Origin: Eucalyptus grandis
Taxonomy: Eukaryota; Streptophyta; Magnoliopsida; Myrtales; Myrtaceae
DNA: 64,000 nucleotides
Direction of reading: 5' to 3'
Assembly: GCF_016545825.1 (NCBI RefSeq)
Contig: NC_052619.1
Coordinates: forward strand, 43,057,682 to 43,121,681
Made by a program: the position numbers and the translations under genes. Positions 10,343 to 21,402 of this stretch are shown piece by piece; the first letter of the stretch is position 1; every line of letters begins with the position of its first letter. Below the pieces are notes generated by a model. That model saw only the letters and a program-made list of their open reading frames with translations. It searched no databases and was not told where the DNA came from.

Positions 10343-11030
10343 TATTACGTTAACTTTGGAGTTCTGAAGCAAAGCATTGGCACTATATCTAGAGGCGCCT
10401 CTGTGAGTTAATTCAAGTTTTCACATATGTATATAAGAATTGATCTCTCCCTATTCGATGCATAATTTGGTTCATTTCTACCCCATTCACCATTCTAAAA
10501 GCCTACTAGGAGTAACTCCTTATCCACGCTCTCTAGCCCCGGCGACCACTCCTCCCGCTAGTCAGACTAGGTCATTATAGACCCACTAGCTTCCTCGTGG
10601 TTCGTTTTGAATCACCCACTTACTAGAGAGGGTCCCTCTTTGATACGATGTTGTGACATCCTCAATTAACTCACTTGACATTTTGTCCACTTCAACTCAT
10701 CCTATACCAAACCTCACGGTTTTGTCCTTTTGCGCACAAGTGGGTAATTTCCTAGAAAGTCACTCATCCCGGTAGTGTTCCCACCCAAGCACACTTAATT
10801 TTGAAGTTTCAAAGCAAAGCCTTACCATTCCGTCAAATTGGCATTTCAATGATATAATTCCAATTTTCACATATACATCTATAAATCATTCTCTCCTTTT
10901 TCAGCGCGCAATTTGGTTTATTCTTGCCCCCTCAACATTTTAAAAGCTTTCTAGGAGCCGCTCATTGTCGAGACCTTCTAGTCTCAACGACTTTTCCCCC
11001 CTCTCTTTAAGCCGGATTGTTACAATTCAA
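10343..11030. repeat. Diverged direct duplication of about 230 bp
   Basis: The segment at 10343-10580 ('gaagcaaagcattggc', 'ttttcacatatgtatataa', 'ccattctaaaagcctactagg') is repeated in the same order at 10796-11026 ('caaagcaaagccttacc', 'ttttcacatatacatctataa', 'cattttaaaagctttctagg'). They could be two decayed LTR fragments or a tandem duplication. No coding sequence is seen. Confidence 0.6.
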
Positions 11031-12095
11031 TAACTATAGGTTAGACAATCAAATCATGGCCTAAAATAAAATCCAACCTATTATTTATGCAATTACTAAA
11101 CTAACCTTAATCAGGACTAACCTAGGGAACCAAGAGACTTATGGCACAACACAAGGTGCAAAGGAAAGAGCCACCAGTGGGGATTTTAAAGACCGGCAAT
11201 GGACGACGGTCTGCGGTGCCTGGGCAGTGACGTGAGGAGCTATTGGGCGTCTCCAAGAGAGTACAGGGCTGTTAGAGGATTTAGACGCCAAAGGTTCCAG
11301 CGGTGCTTGGGCTAATGCGGCCAGCAGGCAAAGCTCTAGAGGGATCCAAAAGACGCCTAGATGCTGCTGGAGGGGTATCGTCGGAATGCCAAGAGAAGGA
11401 GGAGCACCGGTGTCATAAAGAATTTTCAGTGAAGAATTTTCTTTCTTGCCTTTATTTCTTTTAATCATTTAGTTTCGGACTCTTAGGCAAACTTTAAAAA
11501 TAAATAAATAAAAAGAACATAAAGTGTCATAAAGATGACTCGAAATTTCACTATGCAAATTTTTTATTAATAATATGGCTTCCTGAAACTTTTGACTCCA
11601 ATACTCTTCAAAGAAGTGCGCAAACCGCCCTATTTAGATATCCATGTCCACCATAAAAAGCTAACGTGCCTCCTAACTTGCAGAAAAAAATTACAGAGTT
11701 ATTACACACGAAAGCTATAAAAATACCATATGTCCTTATATATCAAGACCTTCCTTACACAACCACTCTTTAAATACATGAGTTAATCGTTTGAAATGAA
11801 CCTAATGCTTTACTATTGAAGAAGTAGTTTGAGCATTCTGTATCACAGATTTCTTCTACATCATCTAATAAGTTGCTAGAGTTGCTAGTTTCCTTGGCAT
11901 CCAATTATGGTCGAGAGCTAACTAGAACATGAGCTTTTCAATTGGTAACTTATGGTATGTTTATATTGGTTTACTATTTTTTTTAAATCAATACTATGTC
12001 TTGATTATGTGTGAATATATTCTTTTATAGTAACTCTTCTTAGTAGGCCATAAGATGGGTTACGTGGTACTATAGTTAGAATCACCTTTTTCACC
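11031..12095. other. No recognisable gene
   Basis: A minus-strand ORF of 109 codons (11139-11468) lies in a GC-richer patch but has no motif I recognise and no supporting promoter or splice signals. The remainder is AT-rich. Confidence 0.45.
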
Positions 12096-13480
12096 CTTGA
12101 CATATGAAGCTCCAATCTTAATTGTAGATTTTCTTCTAGGTGACTTTTTTTTTTCCCTAAGGGATCTCTATATTCATCACATAAAATTAGACATAAATGA
12201 GGAGGCATTGTGGTCCAAGAACAATAATGCCATTTCCACCTATGCAAGCCACAAAGGTAGTCGGCACTATTTCTCTCTACCCCAATTTCCACTAAGGCTG
12301 ATCTTTCCATAATAGGTAGGTTTCAAATCTTGAACCTACCATGTTAAGTCCAATTTTTAGTTTTGGAATTTGGGGCCTACCTTGTAAACTATGAAACCTA
12401 GCATGTCTGTCGGGTCAAATTCTAGCGTATTTTGGGAAATCGGCCAGGTACCTTTTTTCCCTTTATTTTTTATCATAAACTATTTAAAATATTTATGTTC
12501 CAATTTTACTTTACACTTTAAAAAAAAATTGTGTTATATTCTCTATTCAAGAGAGAGGGAGAATGAGAAGGGAGGTTGTAATATGAGAAATAAGAAAGTA
12601 GTAAGGTTTGAGTTTCTAAATTAGATTCTAAACCGCCAGTTGTAGAGTAAGTGAGTGGAACCTACTTGCACAATACCGATTCCAAATTTTTGGAATCAAT
12701 GGAACTATACTAGAATTGGCCAGCTCAGGCTAGTTCAATCTAATTCTACGATAGACCTGGAATTGATATTTATCCCTAATTGCCACACATGGATGGATTG
12801 TCAAAGGTTACCATCAATTTGTAGTTGTGCATGCTTATTGTGGACTGCGACGTGGCACGTGCAACTATAATACCAAGTCACAAGAAGTCTACAAAGTGCC
12901 ACTAGTTAAGTAGTATCCAACCCAATTTTTATTCACCCGGTTATAACTCAATATAGGTTGTCTTTACAATTTCTTTTTCGTTGTCGGTGCAAGTTGAAGG
13001 TCACCACCGTCCTAACTGATATTGGCAATGACGTCAGATTAGAAATTAATTTAGTCGCATCATAATGCCACATATACTCAATTCAAGTTCTTTAAACTTA
13101 GATCTCGAAAAAATCAATGATTGCACTTCATTTATTTCTCACCCCCATGTGGGGTTCTTTTTTAATCCATTGCGCTGATTTTTTTTTTTTTGGAAATGAA
13201 GAAATGGATCTTGCTAACTTCGAAATAGAAAAACCTATAATTGTCCGTTTATAATATTGGCTGTGCAACGTGCGTAGGTGTTTTAGGATTCTGTTGTGTC
13301 ATGTGATGTGTTTACTGATAACATGGGAACATTAGTTATATAATATGATATTCACCGTCACGTTTTCAAACTAGCTAGTGAATCCTAGTGAAGAGCTTTT
13401 GTTGCGTAAATACCACGTTGATGTGACATTGATAAAAATTTCACTTTCATAACAATTACATTTGTTGAGAGTTGTGCATT
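12096..13480. repeat. Duplicated intergenic block, copy B
   Basis: This is the sequence upstream of the intact repeat-protein gene. It lines up with copy A (4530-5640) through 'gccacaaaggtagtcggcacta' style sequence near 12247, 'cacaagaagtctac' near 12879, 'ttataactcaatat' near 12942, and 'ggcaatgacgtcagatta' near 13024. Copy C at 32990-33650 shares the same marks. No gene is visible within it. Confidence 0.6.
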
Positions 13481-13862
13481 ACATGCATCAACGTGAAGTC
13501 ATGACTTTTCTCAAATTCATAGTGATTGGAAAAATAATTTACATGGACACTTTTGAATAGGCATGATATACGACAATTTCACACACAAAAAAATTGGTAA
13601 GTGTAAGCATAAAGCGACGCTCTTCATGAAAATTTGTCCACTCAAAGATGGATTCGCACATTGCAAAATTGGACTAGACGTTCGATTAGAGAGTAATATG
13701 GCAAGTGGGGCCCAGTACAGCACCTCACTTTCTTTTTCAGCGTGCCGTCTCATATACCCTGTCCGATTTATTCAATCTCAGTGGTCGGAAAGCCCAAGTG
13801 GGGCCCTATCAAAGTCATGGTCGACCTAAGAAATTTACTGAAAGAAAAATCCAAATACCGAG

Positions 13863-13879
13863 TGACGTGCTCGCTGACG
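13863..13879 (+). promoter_or_regulatory. as-1-like double TGACG element
   Basis: Two TGACG motifs start at 13863 and 13875, exactly 12 bp apart, the spacing of the as-1 element bound by plant TGA-type bZIP factors. The element lies about 23 bp upstream of the TATA box. The same pair with identical spacing occurs in the paralogue at 53908-53924. Whether it binds TGA factors is inference. Confidence 0.6.
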
Positions 13880-13901
13880 ACGACAATAATCTCAAAACCC
13901 C

Positions 13902-13908
13902 TATAAAT
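13902..13908 (+). promoter_or_regulatory. TATA box of the repeat-protein gene
   Basis: TATAAAT lies 77 bp before the ATG, in a block ('cccctataaattgagacg') conserved in the paralogue at 53947. The sequence between it and the ATG is CT-rich, as in many plant 5'UTRs, with transcription probably starting near 13935. Confidence 0.75.
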
Positions 13909-13984
13909 TGAGACGATCCCTTCACTCCAGTCCCACACCGTCGGCTCTCTCTCACACATCCTCTTCTCTGAAACTAGTGACACA

Positions 13985-14821
13985 ATGTCTTCCAGGTACT
14001 TGCTAGTTTTTTTCCTGGGAGCGGTGCTTTTCGCCGCTGCCGTCCTCTCCGACGGCCACCACCCTTTCAAAAAAGAGCATAAACCACACCACAAACACCA
14101 CCACAAGCACCACCCTGGTGGTCGCCGTCTCTTGGAGACCGTCGAAGCCGAGGACTCGCACAAGCCATTCCCTAAACACAAGCCCCCACACCACGGCCAC
14201 CCTCATGAGCACATTCTTGTCGAGGAGGTGGAAAATGAAGACTCCCACAAAAAGCTATTCCCCGGCAAGAAACCGCCCCATCACCCCGGCCACTTGCTTG
14301 CAGAGGAAGTGGAAGCCGGTGAAAAAAAGAAGCCATCCCCCGAGCACAAATCCCCAAAGAAAGGTGACAAGCCACCACCGAAGCACAAGCCGCCCCACGA
14401 GGGACACATTTTGGTAGAGGAGGTGGAAGAGGACTCGAAGAAGCCATTCCCTGAGCACAAGCCCCCCAAGAAAGGTGAGGAGCCCAAGAAGGGAAAGGGA
14501 GAGAAGCCACCACCAAAGCACAAGCCACCACACGAGGGACACATTCTCATAGAGGAGGTGGAAGAGGACTCTAAGAAGCCATTCCCTGAGCACAAGCCGC
14601 CAAAGAAAGGTGAGGAGCCAAAGAAGGGAAAGGGAGAGAAGCCGCCCCCAAAGCACAAGCCACCCCACGAGGGACACATTCTCGTAGAGGAGGTGGAAGA
14701 GGACTCAAAGAAGCCGTTTCCTGAGCACAAGCGGCCCAAAAAAGGTGAGGAGCCGAAGAAGGGCAAGGGAGAGAAGCCGCCCCACCACAAGCCACCGCAC
14801 AAGCCCCCCACCGAGAACTGA
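13985..14821 (+). CDS. Secreted Lys/Pro/His-rich repeat protein (intact)
   Basis: A single-exon ORF of 278 residues. The start MSSRYLLVFFLGAVLFAAAV is a clear signal peptide, probably cut near LSDG (residues 21-24), so the product should enter the secretory pathway and reach the apoplast or cell wall. A His/Lys-rich segment (about 25-45) is followed by degenerate motifs of the type 'HKPFPKHKPPHH' and 'HILVEEVE', then three near-perfect 45-residue repeats (14401-14805, exact 135-bp spacing) alternating acidic 'EEVEEDSKKPFPEHKPP' with basic 'KKGEEPKKGKGEKPP'. The end is 'HKPPHKPPTEN'. There is no enzyme domain; it looks disordered. It resembles plant proline-rich or extensin-like wall proteins, but Ser-Pro4 extensin motifs are absent and I cannot name the family. 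Promoter, TATA box, CT-rich leader and the conserved paralogue at 54030 support a real gene. Confidence 0.85.
   Translation: MSSRYLLVFFLGAVLFAAAVLSDGHHPFKKEHKPHHKHHHKHHPGGRRLLETVEAEDSHKPFPKHKPPHHGHPHEHILVEEVENEDSHKKLFPGKKPPHHPGHLLAEEVEAGEKKKPSPEHKSPKKGDKPPPKHKPPHEGHILVEEVEEDSKKPFPEHKPPKKGEEPKKGKGEKPPPKHKPPHEGHILIEEVEEDSKKPFPEHKPPKKGEEPKKGKGEKPPPKHKPPHEGHILVEEVEEDSKKPFPEHKRPKKGEEPKKGKGEKPPHHKPPHKPPTEN
14401..14805 (+). repeat. Three 135-bp coding repeats
   Basis: The phrase 'gggacacatt' recurs at 14401, 14536 and 14671. Each unit encodes 45 residues and the frame is kept. Near identity between units suggests recent unequal exchange or ongoing homogenisation. The paralogue at 54030 has two such units and part of a third before its truncation. 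Confidence 0.95.
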
Positions 14822-15428
14822 GCGTGCGTTCTTCAATGAACATATATGCCGTGTGCTTATCATACGTTCAAATAAGAGCTGTTCCTTAGAGTATCTGGTT
14901 CTTCCGCGTTATCTGGTTGGCTCTTTGTGTTACATGTAATATAGGATGTTTGTACTTTGCTCGGGCATTTCCTTTGACTTTCTCTACGTTGATATATGCT
15001 GGGTACTTGCTAGCCGTGACTTTCTTTGTTAAACTCCTGTTAGTGTCCTCTTATGCAATCTAACCTTGCCATGCTTGGGCATACTCCTAAATCCACAGGC
15101 AACATAGATTCGGGACTGAAATATGATTTAACAGTTAACGAAAGACGTAACAAAGTTTATTTGCACCATACATTTGAGAAAGTCATTCGGCAAGTGTTTA
15201 TCGAAATGCTTAGATAGGACTTGCTTATTTAGAAAAGACACGGCAGATCTTCATCTAAGAAGGTGTACGAATTACACTTCAATTTTAAAGCTTGGTTTGA
15301 TTATCAAAGATCTAAAAATTCTGATCAACTGCTTTTGATTCACTTTTGTGAGTACTATAAAGAATGAATAAAATTTTCAACGTACTGATAGCGGTACATA
15401 TATGAGATGATAACAATGGATGTATTAG
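14822..15428 (+). other. 3'UTR and downstream flank of the repeat-protein gene
   Basis: Non-coding sequence follows the TGA. A near-canonical polyadenylation signal AATAAG occurs near 14870, with GT-rich sequence after it. The remainder to 15428 shows no gene; ATTAG at 15424-15428 is the target duplication of the next Copia element. Confidence 0.45.
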
Positions 15429-15911
15429 TGATGGTTTTAATTATTTAATGTGATGGGCCTAAGTTGGCCCATCCGCCCATGTTGGGCCTAAAAGCCTAGC
15501 TCACAAAATTAGGGCCCATGGATGGAGGGATACGTTGAAGAGTTGTAACTTTTGGGGGGACGTCTTTTGCTAAAGGGACACGTCTTTTGGAGAAGACGTA
15601 TTTAAGGGGAGAAAAGAAAAAGAAAACATACCTTTTTGGACGTACGTACGCTTTTTCTTTTCCCCTCTCCCAAAACCAACGTAAGTTTCTCTCCCCCTTG
15701 AACCAATAGTAGGCTCCTTGGTAGACCGGGATCAGATTCTTCCTCGAACTTCAACGTTGGTGTTTAATCTGTGGACAATAAGGTACGCTCGATTATGTAG
15801 TGTAACTTTCGATCGGTGATACATGTTTATTCCTGGGTTCGTCTTTCGCATTCGTTTTAGGGGTTCGATTTAGTGTCAAATCCGGTTTTTGGGAATCCGA
15901 TATTCCCAACA
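15429..15911 (+). repeat. 5' LTR of the 15429-32288 Copia element
   Basis: 483 bp, TG...CA ends. A TATA-like TATTTAAG lies near 15599, followed by a purine run and a CT-rich start, consistent with the U3/R boundary. The partner LTR differs by scattered substitutions and small indels. Confidence 0.93.
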
Positions 15912-15912
15912 T

Positions 15913-15928
15913 TGGTATCGAGCCCTAG
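15913..15928 (+). other. Primer binding site (initiator tRNA-Met type, imperfect)
   Basis: 'tggtatcgagccc' immediately after the LTR corresponds to the usual Copia primer site TGGTATCAGAGC with a missing base, consistent with decay. Confidence 0.75.
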
Positions 15929-16079
15929 TTCATGTTTTCCCGACCCTTTCATGTTTATGAATGATTTTTATTGAATTTTCGTGAAAAATCGGTTGACAAT
16001 GATCGGGGTGGAAAAATCCCGACACCCGAGCATTGTTCATCCGTTTTTCAATTTTCTATGAGTCGAATTTTTTTCTAAA

Positions 16080-16440
16080 AGCGTAGGATCGAAGCCCTCG
16101 TCGAGACGAGAAAAACGAGTGGCAGATCGCCGTCGGGGTGCCGCCAGACGCACTGCCACGTGCGGCCGGAATGAGCGGGGATCATCGGCGTGTGCAACGC
16201 ATGCGCATATTCGGCCGAAGGTGCGTGCGACACACGCTTGGAAGCCTGGCACATGCCGCGCGCGTGCCGGCTGACGTCTGCGTGACGTCAGCCCGCGCAC
16301 GCGCGCGGCACGTGCCGGTCGGTTTGCCCAACCGGCCTGACCGGGCTGTTCGGTCCGACCGGTCCGACCCGCCGCCCGTTGACCGTTGACTGTTGACTTC
16401 GACCGTTGACCGTTGACTTTGACCGTTGAAAAAAAAAAAA
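16080..16440 (+). promoter_or_regulatory. GC-rich Copia leader with a TTGAC (W-box core) array
   Basis: The leader between primer site and gag has a GC-rich, CpG-rich patch (about 16080-16378) followed by six TTGAC pentamers starting at 16379, 16386, 16393, 16406, 16413 and 16419. TTGAC is the core of the W-box bound by plant WRKY factors. The array looks like local tandem expansion of 'gaccgttgact'. A regulatory role is inference; it may be simple repeat growth. Confidence 0.5.
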
Positions 16441-16606
16441 AGGAAAAAGAATTTGTTTCTTTTTCAATTATGACTATGTGGGTTATAAGTAATCCATTGT
16501 TTATTCTGCATTTGTTGCATTAATCATGAAAAATTATGTATTTTCCCTTATGTACATTATGGATTATAAGTGATCCATTCTTAGTTTTGCATTTGTTGCA
16601 GGAACT

Positions 16607-17101
16607 ATGATGCGTTATGCATGGATACCTGCATTCCCGAGAACGGACGAAGGAAGAGCAAGACTTAAAAGGCTGATGACAGAGTTAGCTAATTATCGGT
16701 GGCATGACGGTGATTTAGTATCACATGTGGTGAGGGTCAATCAGATGATACATGAAATCATCTGGAATGGTTATCTTATGCCGGATTTTGAAAAGGTGCC
16801 GGCCTTGATGAACACTTTTCCACCTGAATGGCAAGCAGTGTTAGATCGTCTATGGGAGGTCAACGTGGTCTTAGGTTATAGCAGGCTAGTAGAAGCTTTT
16901 GTAAGAGAGTATTATAGGATTGAGTTAACCAAAACTTCAACCCTTAGATTGAACGCCACATGGCGCAGAGTAAATGCGCCTTGGAGGCGACATGAAAGCT
17001 CTCCAAAAGTTTTTCCATGGTTGGCAAATGTGCCTTCAAATTTCTTAGATATTTTGATTGATAGATTAGCAGGGACTTTCCCTATTTATTTCCTAGATTA
17101 G
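16607..17101 (+). pseudogene. Copia gag, N-terminal part
   Basis: The 164-codon ORF resembles the central part of a Copia gag (UBN2-like), with 'VNQMIHEIIWNGYLMPDFEKV' style sequence, trimmed here to 'MIHEIIWNGYLMPDF', and 'LMNTFPPEWQAVLDRLW'. It builds the virus-like particle in active elements. It ends early at 17101; non-coding sequence with stops separates it from the zinc-knuckle part at 17463. The element's first gag exon-like segment upstream is not visible, so the N-terminus is probably lost or the start has changed. Confidence 0.65.
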
Positions 17102-17462
17102 TTTGAGATGTTTTGGGTATAAATATCTCTTTCTATGTTGATATTTTCCTCTGTATATATTACTTAGTGTAGTGGATAGTTGTATTATGTGAAAGCATCA
17201 TTATTCTATTGGATGTCAAATTTATTTACTTTCTGTTAATTGTTGACTACTGTGGGTAGTTCATAGAAGTTTTTGTAACTTCATAGAATTTATTTTGTAT
17301 AAGACAATTATATTAATAATAGTTTTAAGTTAGGATTTTTGGAGGATGATTGGAAACATAGTGACCTTTTGATTCTGAAACCTTACTTGAAATTGTTCAT
17401 TAATATGATGGGTCTATGCAAAGTGGATGCATAAATGATAGGCATTAATTATTCGTGCATAT

Positions 17463-18458
17463 ATGTCTGATGTGTTCAGATCGATGGTTTCAGCAATTAA
17501 GAACGTAATTGCTGATATGAACGGCAACAATTGTGAAATATTGAATATGAAGATTCAATATGTGCTGGAAAAGCAAGAAGCATTAGAAGCTCTTGACCAT
17601 GTTATGGAAAATCTTGAGGATGCTGTGTGCCACCTTGAGCTAGTAGAGGACTGCCTATCGACATTTGAGCCGAAAATAGATATTTGCAATGCTGGTTCTA
17701 GCTCAGAAAGGGCTTTGAGCTCTAAGCGCAAGCGTATTGATTCATTCAATATGTGGAAATGCAAAGGATCAAGTCCTTATTACAAGAAATCAACAGTTAA
17801 CCAACACAGGAGAGGAAAATGTCATCAAGTGAAGAAAATGTCAAGGGTGAGGTGTTACAATTGTGACAAGAAATGTCACTATGCTTGCAACTGTTGTGAG
17901 CCGAAAAAGGTAAACACCTCTTGTACATTTGAGAACTTTGCTTATGTGTCAAGTTCTGTATTATTGGCTGAATCCAATCCTTTGTGGACTGTAGATTCAG
18001 GAGCGACAGACCATGTAGCGAAGGATAGAGAATCTTTCGTGGAATTTCAACAAGTACCAACTGGAACTAAGTGGATCTATGTGGGAAATAACTCCAGAGC
18101 TGAATTTAAAGGGATTGACACCTGCCAATTGAACGTGCGTGGTGGACGCACCTTGTTCCTACATGATGTTTTATATGCTCTAGGGATTCGTCGAAATTTA
18201 GTGTCTGTTTTGGTGTTGGTCAAGTTTGGTTTTAATATGAACTTCCATAATAGAGGTGTAGATTTGTATTTGGATACAAATTACTATGGTTGTGGTTATT
18301 TTCTCGATGGTTTCTTTGTATTAGATATTGACTATGTTAATGCAAATGTTTGTTATTCCCTTCTCACGTCTCCTAATTCATATGATAATGATGTGAATGT
18401 GTGGCATGCTAGATTTGGTCATATTAGCCAACAACGTATGAATAGACTAGCCAAATAG
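17463..18458 (+). pseudogene. Copia gag C-terminus, protease and pre-integrase domain
   Basis: A 331-codon ORF. Residues 1-80 form a likely coiled coil ('NVIADMNGNNCEILNMKIQ'). Near residue 137 is a CCHC zinc knuckle CYNCDKKCHYACNC for RNA binding. The aspartic protease active site D-S-G (17994-18002, 'VDSGATDH') follows near residue 178, and the stretch 'VWHARFGHISQQRMNRL' at the end is the start of the pre-integrase zinc region. A TAG at 18456-18458 stops the frame within the conserved 'LAK.GLLGN' stretch, so the polyprotein is broken. The 7283-7980 minus-strand fragment is a decayed copy of the same region. Confidence 0.85.
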
Positions 18459-19019
18459 GGCTTGTTGGGCAACATTAAAAAAGTCGATTTGCCCATATGT
18501 GAGTATTGCCTAGTAGGGAAAACGACAAGAAAACCATTTGGAAAAAGGTAAAAGAGCTTAATTTTCCTTACATTTAATCCATTCTGACGTTTGTGGTCCA
18601 ATGAATGTGAGAGGAAGGCATGAGGCTGTTTATTTCTTCACTTTTATAGATGATTATACTCGATTCGGACATGTCTGTTTGATTTTTCATGAATTTGAAA
18701 CATTAAGTTGTTTCAAAATGTTTATGAACTTGGTAGAAAATCAATTAGACAAGAAAATAAAAGTATTAAGATCCGATCGAGGTCGAGAATATTTATCTGA
18801 TGAGTTCAGAAAATTATGTGATGAAAAAGGAATAAAAAGACAGTTGTCTATTCCAGATACTCCTCAATAAAATGGTGTTGCGGAAAGAAGAAATAGAACC
18901 CTACTAGAAATGGTTAGGTCCATGATGGCACATGCTAACTTACCTATCACTTTTTGGAGTGATGCATTGTTAACTGCTGCCTATATACTTAACCAGGTGC
19001 CTTTCAAATCAGTTATTTC
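18459..19019 (+). pseudogene. Copia integrase, N-terminal and core part
   Basis: Continues the reading frame past a stop. 18484-18540 carries 'PICEYCLVGKTTRKPF' (zinc region), and 18601-18870 the catalytic core with 'FFTFIDDYTRFGHV' and 'LRSDRGREY', the D-D-E-type motifs in part. A TAA at 18868-18870 replaces what is normally a Gln codon before 'NGVAERRNRTLLEMVRSM'. At 19019 the nested Sirevirus interrupts the domain; it resumes at 28604. Inactive. Confidence 0.85.
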
Positions 19020-19955
19020 TGTTGGAGAAAACTTCCTTAAGTGTTTTGAAGCTGATAAAATGTTTCCATCAGTTTAGTCTGAAGACTTGCAGACTCCTTC
19101 ATCAAAGTCCGAAGATCTCCGGACTGCCGGACTCAAGACTCAAAGTCTATCCTCATTGACAGTTTCTAGACCGTCGAAGAAGACTTATCTAGAACTGGAT
19201 GTTTCGTCAAGGATTTGACTTTATCGATTGGAGTAGATCTTCTGGCTAGATATAACATGTCAGAATCCTTTGTTCTAATCAAAATTGATTTGGGAATCAT
19301 GGATTTGTTGATTGGCGAAGTATATTTGGAAGGTTCTACTTATGGAAACTAAGATCCTGATTGTATGGGCAAGCAGGATTGATGGGCTATCGTCATGTTC
19401 CTTAAATAGCTCGAAGATCTTCCTAATTGATTCTGTCAAACGGGTAGATTGGAAGAATTCCTTTGGTAAGTGCCAACGGGTATGATGGCATAAAGGAGTA
19501 TATAAGGAAGACGTTCTAGTTGTTCAAGAGTGTGCACGATAGAAGAATTCCAAAGTCTGAAGCTCATTGTTCTTAGTCAATAAAACTGTTGAGCGAAATC
19601 TTGTACGCAAAAGAGAGTCTATATGATTGAGAGACCTTGAGGAAGTGTAGTAGAGTCTCTACACTATGAAATCAAGGAAGAGCCTTACTGTAACAACTCT
19701 TTTTTGTTCATAGTGAAATCCAGCCAGTGGGCTGTCAGTGCGGAAGAGTGGACGTAGGCTTGGATTAAGCCGAACCACTATAATCTCTGTGTTCATATTC
19801 TCTTCTCTACACTCTTTTACTTTGATCGTATTTCGTTTTGTTTACAAGAGAGAATTTCATTTCCATAATCTATTGTTGATTAACACTGCACATATCTCGC
19901 AAAATTGTTTCTGCACCTATTCACCCCCCTCTAGGTGCTCATACTAGCTTTCACA
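19020..19955 (+). repeat. 5' LTR of the Sirevirus
   Basis: 936 bp. TATATAA at 19499-19505 is a likely promoter. The primer site follows at 19958. It matches 27666-28603 closely, and the reversed LTR at 57715-58633 less closely. Confidence 0.95.
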
Positions 19956-19957
19956 AT

Positions 19958-19969
19958 TGGTATCAGAGC
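19958..19969 (+). other. Primer binding site (initiator tRNA-Met)
   Basis: TGGTATCAGAGC, two bases after the LTR end, complementary to the 3' end of plant initiator tRNA-Met. Confidence 0.92.
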
Positions 19970-20017
19970 CTGTGTACTCATTTGAATTGAAGTATTTGAC
20001 TTCAGAGTTAAAGATCC

Positions 20018-21402
20018 ATGGCTAGTATGTTGGCTCCAGGACTAGTTGAAGGGCAGAGCAATACCAGACCGCCTTACTTTGATGGAAATGAATACAACAT
20101 ATGGAAAAACAAGATGAATGCATTCCTAAGATCGAAAGATCCTCTGGAATGGGATGTGGTAGACAAATGAATCATTCCTAAAGCTGCATTTGTCTCAGAA
20201 AGAGGAAAAGAAGCTGTGAGACTAGAGAAATGACTCAAGAAGAGATAACCAAGAGACAAGCTCTTGATGCAAAAGCGATTTATTCGTTATCGTGCATTAT
20301 CACCTACTAAATATAACAGAATATCTTCTTGTGTTACAGCTAAAGAAGTTTGGGATAGATTACACATCACCTATGAAGGAACTGATCGAGTGAAAGAAAC
20401 CAGAATCAACATTCTGGTCGGACAATACGAAGCATTCAAAATGAAAACAAGAGAATTTATCACTGATATGTTTAGTCGTTTTACAGAGATAGTAAATGGT
20501 CTTGAAAATCAAGTTCAACCAATTTCTGATGCCATGAAAGTAAACAAGCTACTGCGAGGACTCTCCAAGGATTGGAATCACATAAAGATCTCAATAAGGG
20601 AGACACAAAGAATCATGCCACTCTCTGTTGATGAGTTGGTTGGGACTTTTTAGTCTTATGAAGTGGAGCGAATCAACGAAGATGAAGATCCTAAAGGTAA
20701 GAAATCCATTGCATTAAAATCTAATGATGATTCTAATGTCACAGATTCTGAAGACGATATGGATGATGAAGAGCTTGCTCTCATGATAAGAAGATTGTAA
20801 AGCTAAACAGAAAGGGAAGAAGATTCAATCCAAAGAAATAGAGCTTTCAAAAGCAACGAGTAAGTCTCGTTGAGGATGATGAATCCAATAGAGATATAGT
20901 CTGTTTTGAATGCAAGAAAAAAGGACATATCAGACCCAACTGTCCCATTCTGAGGAAAAAGAAAGGAAAAACTGAGAAGTATCGAAAGGCACTAAAAGCG
21001 AAAACTTGAAGTGATACAGAATGTGAAGAAAGTGATGATGATTATGCCAACATTTGTCTCATGGCACAATCAGACTCGGACCAAAGCAGACTTAGATTCG
21101 ACAGTGAAATCGAGGTAAGTAACTTGAAAATCCCTACTAAAGTCTCTAGATACATTGATAAACTGTGTCTTAGTCTCAAGACTTCTCTTAAAAGGATTTC
21201 CGAACTCAAAAGAGAAAATTCTGCATTAAAACAACATGAAAATGTTCTGAAAGAAAAGGTCAAAAGTTTAGACAAAAATGTTTCTACCTTGAAAGAAAAT
21301 GAAGACAATCTTTCAAAAGAAAATGCATTCTTAAAAAATGACATCTCAAATATTTCTAAAAGATTTTCTATAGGATCGAGAAACTTGAGAAAATTCTTTT
21401 AG
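20018..21402 (+). pseudogene. Sirevirus gag, broken
   Basis: The start ATG at 20018 opens MASMLAPGLVEGQSNTRP and 'YFDGNEYNIWKNKMNAFL', typical for a Copia gag N-terminus. A TGA at 20168-20170 stops it; the same TGA is found in the copy at 57500-57502. A frameshift near 20230 follows. 20264-20653 holds the gag core ('EVWDRLHITYEGTDRVKETR', 'LLRGLSKDWNHIK'). A CCHC knuckle CFECKKKGHIRPNC lies at about 20901-20942. 21061-21402 encodes a predicted coiled coil ('LCLSLKTSLKRISELKRENS') ending at a stop. Long gag with C-terminal coiled coil fits Sireviruses. Confidence 0.85.

Noticed and set aside
11139..11468. 109-codon minus-strand ORF
   Set aside because: Compositionally biased, no motif, no promoter or homologous copy in the window.
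14003..14843. Long minus-strand and alternate-frame ORFs over the repeat-protein gene (also 53813-54773 and 39200-39633)
   Set aside because: They are shadows created by the G-poor/C-rich codon bias and exact repeats of the plus-strand gene; the plus-strand frame has the signal peptide, TATA box and conserved end.
19738..19947. 69-codon ORF repeated at 28386-28595
   Set aside because: It lies at the same place in both Sirevirus LTRs, so its repetition reflects LTR identity, not a gene.
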